A stretch of 64,000 nucleotides of DNA from an uncultured Mucilaginibacter sp. (lineage in GTDB: Bacteria; Bacteroidota; Bacteroidia; Sphingobacteriales; Sphingobacteriaceae): NCBI RefSeq assembly GCF_913773635.1, contig NZ_CAJYGQ010000001.1:186001-250000 (forward strand), written 5' to 3'. Made by a program: the position numbers and the translations under genes. Positions 28,112-37,813 of this stretch are shown one piece after another; positions within the stretch are counted from its first letter, which is position 1, and every line of letters starts with the position of its first letter. The notes under the pieces were generated by a model. The model did not search any database. It saw only the letters and a program-made list of their open reading frames with translations, and was not told where the DNA came from.

Positions 28112-29800
28112 ATGAGATATAAAATATTTACTTGCTGCCTGTTGCTGATTTTAATTAGCCAGGCCGGATGCAAAAAAGACTTTTTGCAGCTGGATTTTGG
28201 CACTACGCTGCCGGAAGATAAGGTTTTTTCAGACCCATTGTTAACCGTTAGGTTTGCCGATAACGCTTATAATTTCATGATTGATGATTATGCACGTTTG
28301 CAGGACGGTTATAAAGGAACAACCGGGCAGCTGACCGACGAAGCTACGGGCGCTGTTGTAGCCCTTGCCCCAATATGGTCAGGCAATTATTTGGGTGCTA
28401 ACCCCGATATCATAACAACCTACTCGCGCATGTATCAGGGTATCAGAATCATCAATACCGTGTTAACCAAGCTTGACCAGGTGCCCTGGACCGGCAGCAT
28501 CTATAACCCGCAAATTGTAAAAGCACAAATGCTTTTTCTGCGGGGTATGTTTTATTTTGAATTGGTCAAAAGGTACGGTGGCGTCATATTAGCCGACAGG
28601 CCTTTTACACCAACCGAAGACATCGATTTGCCCCGGAACAGCTATGAACAAACTGTTGCATTTATCCTGAAGGATTTAAGAGAAGCTGAGGATATTTTAA
28701 AAGTAGAATCTTCATTTAATTATTCACCTGTTAATGAGTGGGATGCAGGTAACTACGGGCGTCCAACCGTTGGTGCGGTTAAGGCGTTACGGGCCCGTTT
28801 ACTAATGTTGGATGCAAGCCCTTTACACAATCCATCAGGAGACGCTGCAAAATGGAACGCTGCTGCATTGGCCTCCAAAGAGATTATTGATATGAATAAG
28901 TACGCTTTGCAATCTGATTACGCAAGCTTGCTTAACGTAAACACATCTCCCGAATACATCATGATTAAGGTTCGGGCACCCCGGCAACTCGGTGGCTTAA
29001 TGGGCGATTTTATTATGTCTGTAGGTTCGGGTGGGGCGCAGGGCATTCTTAACCCAACTCAAAACCATGTGGATCTTTACGAGGCGGTTAAACGTGCTAC
29101 GCCGTCAGGTCCAATTATCAGCAGCTCGCCAATAGCAGCTGCCGGGTCGGGTTATAACCCGCAGGATCCGTACGCTAACCGCGATCCAAGATTTTATTCC
29201 AACATCATTTACAACAATATGACTTGGCAAGGACGCCAGATACAGATGTATGAAGGTGGAACCGATTTTCAGATCGGCCCCATTTCTTACACCCGTACCC
29301 GTTATTACTGTCGTAAGCTGTGGCCCGAAATTTATAAGGCCGGGGCTACTGCGCGTTCGCTTATCAATTATATCTATTTCCGATACGCAGAAGTGCTACT
29401 CAATTATGCCGAGGCGCAAAATGAGAGTAATGGTCCTACAGCAGAAGTGTATCAATATATCAATCAAGTTAGGGCCAGGGCGGGTATGCCTGGTTTGCCT
29501 GCAGGTTTAAGTAAAACAGATATGCGCCTTAGAATACAGAATGAACGGGGCGTAGAGTTTGCTTTTGAAGACATGCGGTGGTGGGATATTATGCGGTGGA
29601 AAAAAGGCCCTGAACTGGTTTCTCAAACCCTAACTGCAATGAACGTTGTAAAAAACGGTAGCGGGTTTACCTACAATGTTGTACCGGTAGAGGCAGCTTA
29701 CCAACGGAATCCATTTCAGGAGCGGCAATATCTCTACCCAATTCCACTGGTAGAAATTAATAAGTCTAGAGGGGTTCTGGTGCAAAATCCCGGCTGGTAA
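28112..29800 (+). CDS. SusD/RagB-family lipoprotein (first of a tandem)
   Basis: 562 residues with a lipoprotein signal (LLLILISQAGC). SusD features include MLFLRGMFYFELVKRYGGVILADRP, the TPR region, and the C-terminal signature VLLNYAEAQNESNGPTAEVY plus INQVRARAGMPGLPAGLS and NERGVEFAFEDMRWWDIMRWK. It serves as substrate-binding lid of the preceding SusC. It closely resembles the second SusD at 32894 in its C-terminal third (VYQYINQVRARAGMPGLPAGLS versus VYTYVNQVRQRAGMPGLPAGLS), which suggests that the two pairs arose by duplication. Confidence 0.96.
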   Translation: MRYKIFTCCLLLILISQAGCKKDFLQLDFGTTLPEDKVFSDPLLTVRFADNAYNFMIDDYARLQDGYKGTTGQLTDEATGAVVALAPIWSGNYLGANPDIITTYSRMYQGIRIINTVLTKLDQVPWTGSIYNPQIVKAQMLFLRGMFYFELVKRYGGVILADRPFTPTEDIDLPRNSYEQTVAFILKDLREAEDILKVESSFNYSPVNEWDAGNYGRPTVGAVKALRARLLMLDASPLHNPSGDAAKWNAAALASKEIIDMNKYALQSDYASLLNVNTSPEYIMIKVRAPRQLGGLMGDFIMSVGSGGAQGILNPTQNHVDLYEAVKRATPSGPIISSSPIAAAGSGYNPQDPYANRDPRFYSNIIYNNMTWQGRQIQMYEGGTDFQIGPISYTRTRYYCRKLWPEIYKAGATARSLINYIYFRYAEVLLNYAEAQNESNGPTAEVYQYINQVRARAGMPGLPAGLSKTDMRLRIQNERGVEFAFEDMRWWDIMRWKKGPELVSQTLTAMNVVKNGSGFTYNVVPVEAAYQRNPFQERQYLYPIPLVEINKSRGVLVQNPGW

Positions 29801-29843
29801 TCTCACAGTGTCTTGTTTAATCAATAATTTCAAATTCAGTCAT

Positions 29844-32800
29844 ATGAAATTTTTTAGCAAATATTTATTGCTATGTCCTGTGCTATGTATTTTCTTCATA
29901 ACCAAGGTGTTTTCCCAGCAAAATGAAGTAATTGCCGGTAGCGTTGTTTACCATGGAACTGTTGTAGACGATCAGCAGAAGCCGCTGCCTGGTGTAAGCG
30001 TTTTTATTCAGGAAAGGAGAGGGCAAACGCAAACCAATAAGAAAGGCGAATTCAATATAAAAGGAAGTAAAAATGATGTACTCGTTGTAAAGATGCCGGG
30101 GTATTTCACATCGCAAGTGGTATTGTCTATCGGCGACTCATTACGTGTTACCCTTCATTCGGCACCCGCAGATGCAGGCGAAGATGATAATGCAAACATT
30201 CCGTTTGCTGTGAGAAAGAAGCGCGAGCTTTCGGCCGCCGTTACCGTATTAAACAGCGATGCCATACCTCAATTGCCAACCAATGATTTGCGTAACCTGT
30301 TTTCGGGCCGTGTATCAGGTCTTTATCAGGCGCAGGTAGGTACGGCTCCGGGAACTACGGCTACCACCGTTATGGTTCGAAGCATGAATTCGTTATCAAT
30401 AAACAACGCACGGATATTTGTTGACGGAACAGAAAGGGATTACGCCGATATGGACCTCAGCGAAATTGCCAGTGTAACTGTACTGAAAGATGCTGCTACG
30501 CTTTCATGGTATGGTTTGCGCGGTGGTAACGGCGTTGTATTGGTAAATACAAAAAAGGGTGATCCAACAAGATCATACATTCGTTTTGACTCACAGGTAG
30601 GCTTGCAGGAAGCTGTAAATCTAATAAAGCCGCTAAACTCTTATGATTATGCAAGGCTTTATAACGAAGCCGTAGTAAATGATGGAGGAACGGCGCCCTA
30701 TAGCCAGACGGTGTTGGATGCTTATCGTAATGGTACATCGCCTTACCTATACCCTAATAATAATTTTGTGGCAGATTATCTTCGCAAAACCAGCCCGGTT
30801 CAGCGATATGCCTTCTCGATGGGTGGAGGTAAAAGAACCGTACGTTATTTTGCTTCGGTAAGCTATTTAAACCAAAAGGGGTTTTTAAATCATACGGAGA
30901 CCCCCAGCTATAACTCCAACATCAGTTACAAAAAGTACAATTTTAGGGGTAATATTGACTTTGAAGCTAGTAAATATTTAACTGTAAGCCTTAATGCGGG
31001 TGTAAGGATTGAAAACCGGATAACACCCGGAACCGGCCTTACAGACGTAATGAACACAATTTTTAACACGCCGCCTAATGCATTTCCGGTACTTAACGCA
31101 GACGGCAGCCTTGGCGGAGCATCGCAGTTTACTAAAAACCCGCTTGGGCTGCTGCAGCAAAGCGGCTATGTAAGTGACCAGAACCGGGTTTTGCTTGCAA
31201 CTTTAAACATTAAGCAGAAGTTAGATTTTTGGGTTCCGGGTTTATCTTTCAACGTGTTAGCATCATATGATGGCGTGGGTAACTACATTTCAGGCCTTTC
31301 GCAGCAATACACCGTTTCTGATCAAACACTGGCCACGCCGCAAAACTACCTTACAGCCAGCCCGGTTGGATACCGTACAACTACTTATGGCAATAATGCC
31401 TTGCAAAACGAGTTTTGGGCTGGTTTTGATTATGATAAAGAGTTTGGCAGCCACTCGCTTAAAGTGTCATTACGTGGGCAACGTTTTGCCGATAAGGCGC
31501 CCGAGCGTCTTGATTTCCGTAATCAAGGTTTGGCCGGCCGTGCAGATTATAGTTATAAGCAACGTTACTTTGCTGGTTTTACCGCCGGTTATTCTGGTTC
31601 AGAAAATTTTGCGCCCGGCAAGCGTTATGGCTTTTTCCCTGCGGGTTCTGCGGGATGGGTAATGTCCGAAGAAGACTTCCTGAAGAAACTTCCTGTAATT
31701 AGTTACCTAAAAGCCCGCGCATCGTACGGTCTTGCCGGAAACGGTGATATAGACGGGGACCGTTTTCCGTTTGAAAGTTTCTACAGCCGTAATTTAACAG
31801 GCGGAGGTTACAGCTTTGGTTCAACGCCGGCAGCTACCAACTCTGCCACCGAACTAAACCTGGGCAATCCTAATCTTACCTGGGAAACCATACGAATGCT
31901 GAATGCCGGTTTTGATGCCCGCTTTTTCAATAACACTTTAGGGCTATCGGCCGACTATTATTACACGCGTAGAAGCAACATATTAACAGGTAGCGTTTAT
32001 CCAAGTCTGATTGGGCAGAGCGCAGGTCTTATTAACCTCGGTTCGGTACAAAGCAGGGGAGTGGAGATGTCAGCTTCATATACCAGGAGGATAAATAAAC
32101 TCACCATTGGCCTCAATGGAAACATACTGATTTCTAAAAGCAAGGTTTTGTCTGACCGATTGGTAGGCGTGCCAACATACCAGCAAACGGTAGGGCATAT
32201 TGCCGGTTCAACGCTCGTGTTCTTATCCGACGGACTTTTCCAATCACAAGCCGAGATTGACAATAGCCCAAGGCAAACGCTTTCGGGCAAAGCGGCCCCT
32301 GGTGATATAAAATACAAGGATATAGGCGGGCCTAACGGCGTTCCGGATGGCATTATTGATAATAATGATCAAGTCCGGATCGACAAATCCACTCTTCCAA
32401 ACACTTACTATGGATTTGGTGGCAACTTTCGATATGGAATCTTTGACCTGGCTTTTCAATTTCAAGGTGTAATTGGTAGAACAGTCAACATACAGGGTTT
32501 GGTAAACAGCGGTCCAAGTTCTTTCAATCAATTAAGTTTAAGGCGTTTTATCCCTGAGAATGCGGCTAACGCAGAATTTCCAAGACTGGGCATAGCCGAC
32601 CGCGGTAATAATACAGCAGCGTCTGACTTCTGGCTGCGATCTGGCAACTATCTTAAACTGAAAACAGCTGAAATAGGTGTGAATTTGCCTAATAACCTGT
32701 GTACAAAGTTTGGGCTAAACAATGCACGCTTTTATATAGGTGGTTTAAACCTTTTTACCACCAATGATTTGGGTATAGGGGTTGACCCGGAGATTCAAAT

Positions 32801-32867
32801 TGCCGGTAGAGGAACCACCTATCCATATTCCAAAATTTACACACTGGGTTTGAGCGTTAATTTTTAA
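29844..32867 (+). CDS. SusC/RagA-type TonB-dependent transporter (second of a tandem)
   Basis: Start is the ATG at 29844, giving a signal peptide ending VFSQ; an upstream in-frame extension to 29808 adds an unlikely leader. 1007 residues: CarboxypepD_reg-like domain (YHGTVVDDQQKPLPGVSVFI), a plug with diverged TonB-box region (no EVVVVGYG, instead AVRKKRELSAAVTVLNSDAIP), VLKDAATLSWYGLRGGNGV, and a barrel ending GLSVNF. No STN domain. The SWYGLRGGNGV variant replaces the usual ALYGSRGANGV, so this SusC belongs to a different subgroup from the preceding one. The SusD partner starts 26 bases after the stop. Confidence 0.95.
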   Translation: MKFFSKYLLLCPVLCIFFITKVFSQQNEVIAGSVVYHGTVVDDQQKPLPGVSVFIQERRGQTQTNKKGEFNIKGSKNDVLVVKMPGYFTSQVVLSIGDSLRVTLHSAPADAGEDDNANIPFAVRKKRELSAAVTVLNSDAIPQLPTNDLRNLFSGRVSGLYQAQVGTAPGTTATTVMVRSMNSLSINNARIFVDGTERDYADMDLSEIASVTVLKDAATLSWYGLRGGNGVVLVNTKKGDPTRSYIRFDSQVGLQEAVNLIKPLNSYDYARLYNEAVVNDGGTAPYSQTVLDAYRNGTSPYLYPNNNFVADYLRKTSPVQRYAFSMGGGKRTVRYFASVSYLNQKGFLNHTETPSYNSNISYKKYNFRGNIDFEASKYLTVSLNAGVRIENRITPGTGLTDVMNTIFNTPPNAFPVLNADGSLGGASQFTKNPLGLLQQSGYVSDQNRVLLATLNIKQKLDFWVPGLSFNVLASYDGVGNYISGLSQQYTVSDQTLATPQNYLTASPVGYRTTTYGNNALQNEFWAGFDYDKEFGSHSLKVSLRGQRFADKAPERLDFRNQGLAGRADYSYKQRYFAGFTAGYSGSENFAPGKRYGFFPAGSAGWVMSEEDFLKKLPVISYLKARASYGLAGNGDIDGDRFPFESFYSRNLTGGGYSFGSTPAATNSATELNLGNPNLTWETIRMLNAGFDARFFNNTLGLSADYYYTRRSNILTGSVYPSLIGQSAGLINLGSVQSRGVEMSASYTRRINKLTIGLNGNILISKSKVLSDRLVGVPTYQQTVGHIAGSTLVFLSDGLFQSQAEIDNSPRQTLSGKAAPGDIKYKDIGGPNGVPDGIIDNNDQVRIDKSTLPNTYYGFGGNFRYGIFDLAFQFQGVIGRTVNIQGLVNSGPSSFNQLSLRRFIPENAANAEFPRLGIADRGNNTAASDFWLRSGNYLKLKTAEIGVNLPNNLCTKFGLNNARFYIGGLNLFTTNDLGIGVDPEIQIAGRGTTYPYSKIYTLGLSVNF

Positions 32868-32893
32868 CAATTGTAACCGGAAGATTTATAACG

Positions 32894-34552
32894 ATGAAAA
32901 CTTTAATTAGAAAATCACTCATCTTACTTTCAGTACTGATGATTTCGGTAGGCTGTAAAAAAGACTACCTGAGTTTTGACTATACAGATGGCAACATAAG
33001 AGCCGATGACGTTTGGAACTCAGATCGCAACAGCCGCGGCTTTTTAAATACAACTTATGCCGGTCTCATTAATGCATACAATGTTGACAATGACGGGGCG
33101 TTGCTTGCATCAGCATCTGACGAGGCTGTAAATTCCAATGCTAATTCATCTATCAACATTATCAACAACGGAACTTGGGGCCCTTTGCGTACTATCGACG
33201 ATCAGTACGGTGCTATGTATACCGCCATACGCAGAACCAATTTGTTTTTGGAAAACAGTACTACTAGTGCTATAACGCCGGCAACAGATATTCCGAGGCT
33301 GAGAGGGGAGGCTTACTTTTTGCGTGCAATGTATCACTTCGAATTGATGAAAAGGTACGGTGCAATCATCCTGTCTACCCGGTCGTACACCACCACTGAC
33401 AATCTTGATGTGCCAAGGAACACCGTAGAAGAGGTGGTAGCACAAATTGTAGCTGATTGCGACGAAGCGTTTAAAGTTTTGCCTGCTTCTCATGCAGAAT
33501 GGGGCGCAGCAGACAAGGGCCGAGCCACGGGCACTGCAGCACTTGCGTTAAAGTCAAGGGTTTTGCTTTACGCAGCAAGCCCGCTTTACAACGCAACCGG
33601 CAATATTGCGAAATGGAACGCTGCAGCAACCGCCGCTAAACAACTGATTGACCTTAACAAGCATTCGTTGCTAACGCTGGCGCAGTTGGCTAACCTGTGG
33701 GACTTTTCGGTTGCTGCGTCAAATTACAGTCCGGAATTGATATTTGCCACCAGTGTAACCGCTGGTAACACAATTGAACGTAATAATGCGCCTATAAGCT
33801 ATGAAGGAAAAGGCCGTACAAATCCCACCGAAGAATTAGTTAATGCGTTTGAGATGCGAGTGAGCGGCAAGCCAATAAATGATGTTACATCCGGATATTC
33901 GGCAGCTAACCCTTACTCTACAACAGGGGCAACAGCTCGCGACCCGCGCCTAGCTCTTTTTGTAATTTATAACGGCCAAAATTTTAAATCTAAGGCAGTG
34001 GAAACCTTTGTTAGCGGAAAGGATAACGTACCAACCAATGTTGATAACACCAAGACCGGGTATTATTTGCGCAAATTCTTATCAGAGAGTGCTGCCTGGG
34101 CTACCGGAACAACGGCAGTAAACCGTAACCGTCCTTGGATACTTTTCAGGTATGCCGAAACTTTGTTGAACTATGCAGAAGCACTGAACGAAGTAAACGG
34201 GCCTACGGCTGATGTATACACCTATGTTAACCAGGTGAGGCAGCGGGCCGGAATGCCAGGCTTACCGGCCGGCCTCAGTCAAGATGAAATGCGTGCCCGA
34301 ATTCAAAACGAACGCAGAGTTGAGCTGTGTTTTGAGGGGCACCGGTTTTTTGATGTAAGACGATGGAAAAAGGGAGCTGAGTTTTTTAACAAGCCCGTGT
34401 CTGGTATACAAATTGTGAAAACCGGAACAAATTTCACTTACAATAAATTTACTGTCGAAAACCGGATATTCACAGATAAGAATTATTTATACCCTTTTCC
34501 ACAGATAGAAATGAACAAGCTGAAGAATCTGGCACAAAATCCTGGATATTAA
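32894..34552 (+). CDS. SusD/RagB-family lipoprotein (second of a tandem)
   Basis: 552 residues with lipoprotein signal (ILLSVLMISVGC). Helical SusD core (AYFLRAMYHFELMKRYGAIIL), C-terminal signature LLNYAEALNEVNGPTADVY and NERRVELCFEGHRFFDVRRWK, ending QNPGY. It pairs with the SusC at 29844 and closes the four-gene block; a strong intrinsic terminator follows at 34637. The two SusD proteins of this block are more alike at their C termini than either is to those at 15336 or 46210. Confidence 0.96.
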   Translation: MKTLIRKSLILLSVLMISVGCKKDYLSFDYTDGNIRADDVWNSDRNSRGFLNTTYAGLINAYNVDNDGALLASASDEAVNSNANSSINIINNGTWGPLRTIDDQYGAMYTAIRRTNLFLENSTTSAITPATDIPRLRGEAYFLRAMYHFELMKRYGAIILSTRSYTTTDNLDVPRNTVEEVVAQIVADCDEAFKVLPASHAEWGAADKGRATGTAALALKSRVLLYAASPLYNATGNIAKWNAAATAAKQLIDLNKHSLLTLAQLANLWDFSVAASNYSPELIFATSVTAGNTIERNNAPISYEGKGRTNPTEELVNAFEMRVSGKPINDVTSGYSAANPYSTTGATARDPRLALFVIYNGQNFKSKAVETFVSGKDNVPTNVDNTKTGYYLRKFLSESAAWATGTTAVNRNRPWILFRYAETLLNYAEALNEVNGPTADVYTYVNQVRQRAGMPGLPAGLSQDEMRARIQNERRVELCFEGHRFFDVRRWKKGAEFFNKPVSGIQIVKTGTNFTYNKFTVENRIFTDKNYLYPFPQIEMNKLKNLAQNPGY

Positions 34553-34636
34553 AATGTTTCGTTTCTTATAACATGGCAGCTTTACCGCAATACTGGGAAC
34601 AAAGTAAATGCCGGGAAAAGGAAAGAAATACCATTT

Positions 34637-34679
34637 AAAAACATCGGGGTTTAAATCATAACGCATCCCGATGTTTTTT
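34637..34679 (+). terminator. Intrinsic terminator after the tandem SusCD block
   Basis: AAAACATCGGG (34637-34648) can pair with CCCGATGTTTT (34667-34677) around an 18-base loop, and the stem is followed by a T-run. It lies 85 bases after the SusD stop. Confidence 0.75.
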
Positions 34680-34728
34680 AGTGGTTAAGCAATCAATCGC
34701 AATTACGGCTCTGTAATTACTTCCTTTA

Positions 34729-34741
34729 TTTTGATACAAAA
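34729..34741. promoter_or_regulatory. TTTTG-ATA-CAAAA palindrome upstream of the GH43 gene
   Basis: A perfect inverted repeat with 5-bp arms and a 3-base centre, in the 407-base gap before the GH43 gene. It is the reverse-orientation counterpart of the TTTG-TAT-CAAA core at 9623-9637 and 50095-50108. Regulatory function is inferred from recurrence only. Confidence 0.35.
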
Positions 34742-34959
34742 CCGTATGAAATTGAGATGAAAATATTTTGTTTCTTCTCTATTTTGTTTTCACCAATAGT
34801 AGCCGTGCCCATCCTTCCCCTAAGGACTCTCTATACCATTTAACGTAGCAAATTAACGTTACAAGTACTTGTTGCGTGCAATTTTCAATTTTCTATCAAG
34901 CTAAATTTAAACAGCTTACCAATAACCAATTATATTTTTTTCACTAAAAATCATTTATT

Positions 34960-36525
34960 ATGAAAATGAAAATCTTTAATGTACTCGCGGGAGTAGCCGT
35001 TTTAAGCACGGCCTGTTTTAAAGACCGGGCGCTTGACAGCGTACCAGATGGTGCTGCAACAGCAGGTAATTATCAAATTAATGCTGCTCCGGCGCTTGGT
35101 ACCCTGGTTGATAGCGGTATCTATCGTTTACGTGGCAGCGCATCTTTACCCTCAGGGCCTGTTGTCGAAGTTACGGGCAATTCAAGCGCCGAAAATCAGC
35201 AAATTCAGCAATGGAACTGGTTTCCAAACGGAGGGCAAAAGTGGAGGCTAATTAAAACAGATGCCACATACTATAAATTGGTAAACATTACCAGCAGTAA
35301 GTGCCTTAAATCGCCCGATGCAACATCAGGTTCAATATTACAGCAAGGCACAGATGACGGTACGGATTCGCAGCGATGGTTGGTTACCTATGCCGGTAGC
35401 GGAAATTTGTACACGCTTACTAACAAGGCAACAGGTATGAAGATGGTAATTGATCCGGAAACTAGTACTCCAGGATCCAAGATCAGGCAAAAAAGTACCT
35501 CAACCGGTACTCAGGACAAATTTGAGTTTCATAATTTAGAATTTCAAAATCCGGTTATCAATGCCAGTAGACCTGACCCTTACGTAACGCAAAAGGATGG
35601 AAACTACTACTTTTTATACACCAAGGGCAACAAAATTGCCATAAGCAAAACTAAGAATATGTCGTTACTGGCAAACGCCGGTGAAACTACCGTATGGACC
35701 CCACCTACTGGTACAGACCACTCTGTAAATATATGGGCCCCTGAATTATTCTTTCTTTCAGGCAAATGGTATATTTATTTTGCTGCTGCCGAGGCGGGTG
35801 TGAATGATAGCCATCACATGTTTGTTTTAGAGAATCCAAACTCAGACCCCACAACAGGAACCTGGACGTTTAAAGGCCGGATACACGATACTGATGATCA
35901 ATGGGCAATTGATGGCACTGTGCTTACCATTGGAACCAGCAATTACTTTGTTTGGTCGGGTTGGGAAAGTACAGCATCAAAATATAAACAATATTTATAC
36001 TTAGCTCCTATGTCTGATCCCTGGACAATTTCCGGCACGAGGGTGAAAATTTCATCGCCTACAAACAACTGGGAACGGTACGAGCCTAGCGGAAACTTGG
36101 GTGCTGGTGTAAATGAAGGGCCCGAAGCTTTGAGTAAGGATGCTAACAGCCCCGTTTTCATTATATATTCTGCCAGCAGGTATACCAGCGATAACTATTG
36201 CCTTGCGCAAATACAACTTAAAAGTGGCGGTAACCCAACTGTTGCAAGTGACTGGATAAACAAAAAGCAGGTTTTTGTTAGAAATGATGCAAATTCGGTA
36301 TATGCTCCGGGGCATAACGGGTTTTTTACAAGTAGTTATACTGATGGTAATGGCAACTTCAAATCTGAAAATTGGTTTATTTACCATGCCCGAAGTGTAG
36401 CAAATACCTCTAACGGCGGACGTATGCCACGAATGCAAAAGTTGAGTTGGAATAGCGATGGCTCGCCAAATTTTGGTGTAGCGGTAGCTTTAGGTACTAA
36501 GTTAGGTGTGCCAATTGGCGAATAA
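34960..36525 (+). CDS. Surface lipoprotein: ricin-type lectin domain plus GH43 glycosidase
   Basis: 521 residues with lipoprotein signal (VLAGVAVLSTAC, Cys19). Residues of about 50-190 form a ricin B/CBM13-like domain (GQKWRLIKTDATYYKLVNI, SSKCLKSPD, DSQRWLVTY). A five-bladed GH43 domain follows: catalytic base Asp206 in ASRPDPYV, the pKa-modulating Asp in QWAIDGTVL and acid Glu in NEGPEAL. GH43 enzymes of this type act on arabinofuranosyl or xylosyl linkages. Lipid anchoring and a lectin module suggest display at the cell surface to begin attack on a polymer imported by the adjacent SusCD pairs. A bidirectional terminator follows immediately. Confidence 0.88.
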   Translation: MKMKIFNVLAGVAVLSTACFKDRALDSVPDGAATAGNYQINAAPALGTLVDSGIYRLRGSASLPSGPVVEVTGNSSAENQQIQQWNWFPNGGQKWRLIKTDATYYKLVNITSSKCLKSPDATSGSILQQGTDDGTDSQRWLVTYAGSGNLYTLTNKATGMKMVIDPETSTPGSKIRQKSTSTGTQDKFEFHNLEFQNPVINASRPDPYVTQKDGNYYFLYTKGNKIAISKTKNMSLLANAGETTVWTPPTGTDHSVNIWAPELFFLSGKWYIYFAAAEAGVNDSHHMFVLENPNSDPTTGTWTFKGRIHDTDDQWAIDGTVLTIGTSNYFVWSGWESTASKYKQYLYLAPMSDPWTISGTRVKISSPTNNWERYEPSGNLGAGVNEGPEALSKDANSPVFIIYSASRYTSDNYCLAQIQLKSGGNPTVASDWINKKQVFVRNDANSVYAPGHNGFFTSSYTDGNGNFKSENWFIYHARSVANTSNGGRMPRMQKLSWNSDGSPNFGVAVALGTKLGVPIGE

Positions 36526-36536
36526 CTATAAGTAAT

Positions 36537-36577
36537 AAAAAAGGTTCTTGCCGTTTATACCGGCAAGAACCTTTTTT
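36537..36577. terminator. Bidirectional intrinsic terminator between convergent genes
   Basis: A 13-bp perfect stem, AAGGTTCTTGCCG (36541-36553) with CGGCAAGAACCTT (36561-36573), has a 7-base loop, is preceded by an A-run and followed by a T-run. It can terminate both the GH43 gene (plus) and the GH130 gene (minus, ending at 36639). Confidence 0.9.
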
Positions 36578-36638
36578 ATTAAGATTTACATGATTTTTTA
36601 TCCAATACGGCGTTTGTCTTTCAAATAATCATTTGGAT

Positions 36639-37793
36639 TTAATTAGTAATTGGGTCTGGTGGAGTTGGTTTTTTAGGATCGTAAACAGCTACGCAAACTC
36701 TTGAATCGGCACTGCCATAATACAAGTACCATTTGTGTTTAAACCAAACCAATCCTTCAATAAAAACGGTGCCGCTGGCATATTGCCCTTTTCTTTCAAA
36801 TGGTTCCATTGGGCGGAAAAATGGAACGTCTAAGCGTTCAAGTAATTTTGTTGGGTCGGCTTTGTCAAACAACATTTGCCCGGCCGAGTATGTGCCACCA
36901 TTAAATCTTTTGTCGCCCCTTTCTCCATTGTTGTTTCTGCCGTTATATAACAGTACAATGCCTTTTTCGGTCATAACTGCGGGAGGGCCGCACTCCGTAA
37001 AGTCGCTGTCAAAATATCCCTTTCTTGGAGCTGCCAACACAAGTAATTTTCCTTGAGCATCCACAAGCGGCGTCCAATCTACCAGGTTGGCAGATGTTGC
37101 TGCATACACATTCCTTTCACCCCAGTACATAAAATACTGACCATTTAATTTTACTATTACTTGCTTGTTGTTTTTTACCTGGGTTAAAATAGATGCTGAT
37201 TTTGTGGGCATGTTTAAAAATCTGCCCTCATAAGCATCTTGAAATATAGGGCCATGTTTTTTCCAGTGAATCATGTCTTTTGAGGTAGCGGCACCTAGAC
37301 GTGGAACTTTGCGGTTCCACTGTGTGTATAAAACAACGTACGTACCATCTTCAGTAACTGCAGCGCGCGGATCTTCGCAACCACCAGGCCATTCAAATTC
37401 CTTTTGATCATCATTATCAGGATAAAGAACAGGTTGGGTTTTTCGTTTAAAATGCAGGCCGTCTTTGCTTATTGCATAGCCTAATCTCGATGTGCGTGTA
37501 CTGATCTTAACGCCACTTCTATCTTCTGATCGGTATAAAAGAATCACCTTCCCGTTTTTAACCACGGCCGCAGGATTAAAGGTGTCATTATCTTCCCATC
37601 GGGTTTTTTTGCCCGACATGGGATCAAGGAATAAAGAATTTGTATCAGGGGCAATAATTGGATTTATATTAGCTGGCCTTACAAACCCTCCCAGTGCCCA
37701 TTCTGGAAGCGAGTTTTTTGTTTGAGCCTTTAATGTTTCATTAACAAAAAAGGAGAATAGCAAGGCAAATAATAAACGATAAGCATTTTTCAT
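36639..37793 (-). CDS. Secreted GH130-family beta-mannoside hydrolase or phosphorylase
   Basis: 384 residues on the minus strand with a signal peptide (LLFALLFSFFVNETLKAQ). Five-bladed propeller features of GH130: DTFNPAAVVKNGKVILLYRSED (first blade), GGCEDPRAAV at residues 137-146, WKKHGPIF, CGPPAVMTEKGIVLLYNG and YYGSADSRVCVAVY at the C terminus. The Asp in CEDPR is the expected catalytic acid region. Cytoplasmic GH130 members are phosphorylases, whereas exported ones are often hydrolases of beta-mannosides; export here favours hydrolysis, by inference. It lies 20 bases downstream of the GH2 gene and is probably cotranscribed with it. Confidence 0.85.
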   Translation of the reverse strand: MKNAYRLLFALLFSFFVNETLKAQTKNSLPEWALGGFVRPANINPIIAPDTNSLFLDPMSGKKTRWEDNDTFNPAAVVKNGKVILLYRSEDRSGVKISTRTSRLGYAISKDGLHFKRKTQPVLYPDNDDQKEFEWPGGCEDPRAAVTEDGTYVVLYTQWNRKVPRLGAATSKDMIHWKKHGPIFQDAYEGRFLNMPTKSASILTQVKNNKQVIVKLNGQYFMYWGERNVYAATSANLVDWTPLVDAQGKLLVLAAPRKGYFDSDFTECGPPAVMTEKGIVLLYNGRNNNGERGDKRFNGGTYSAGQMLFDKADPTKLLERLDVPFFRPMEPFERKGQYASGTVFIEGLVWFKHKWYLYYGSADSRVCVAVYDPKKPTPPDPITN

Positions 37794-37813
37794 AATTGTA
37801 AATAATGGGCTTG

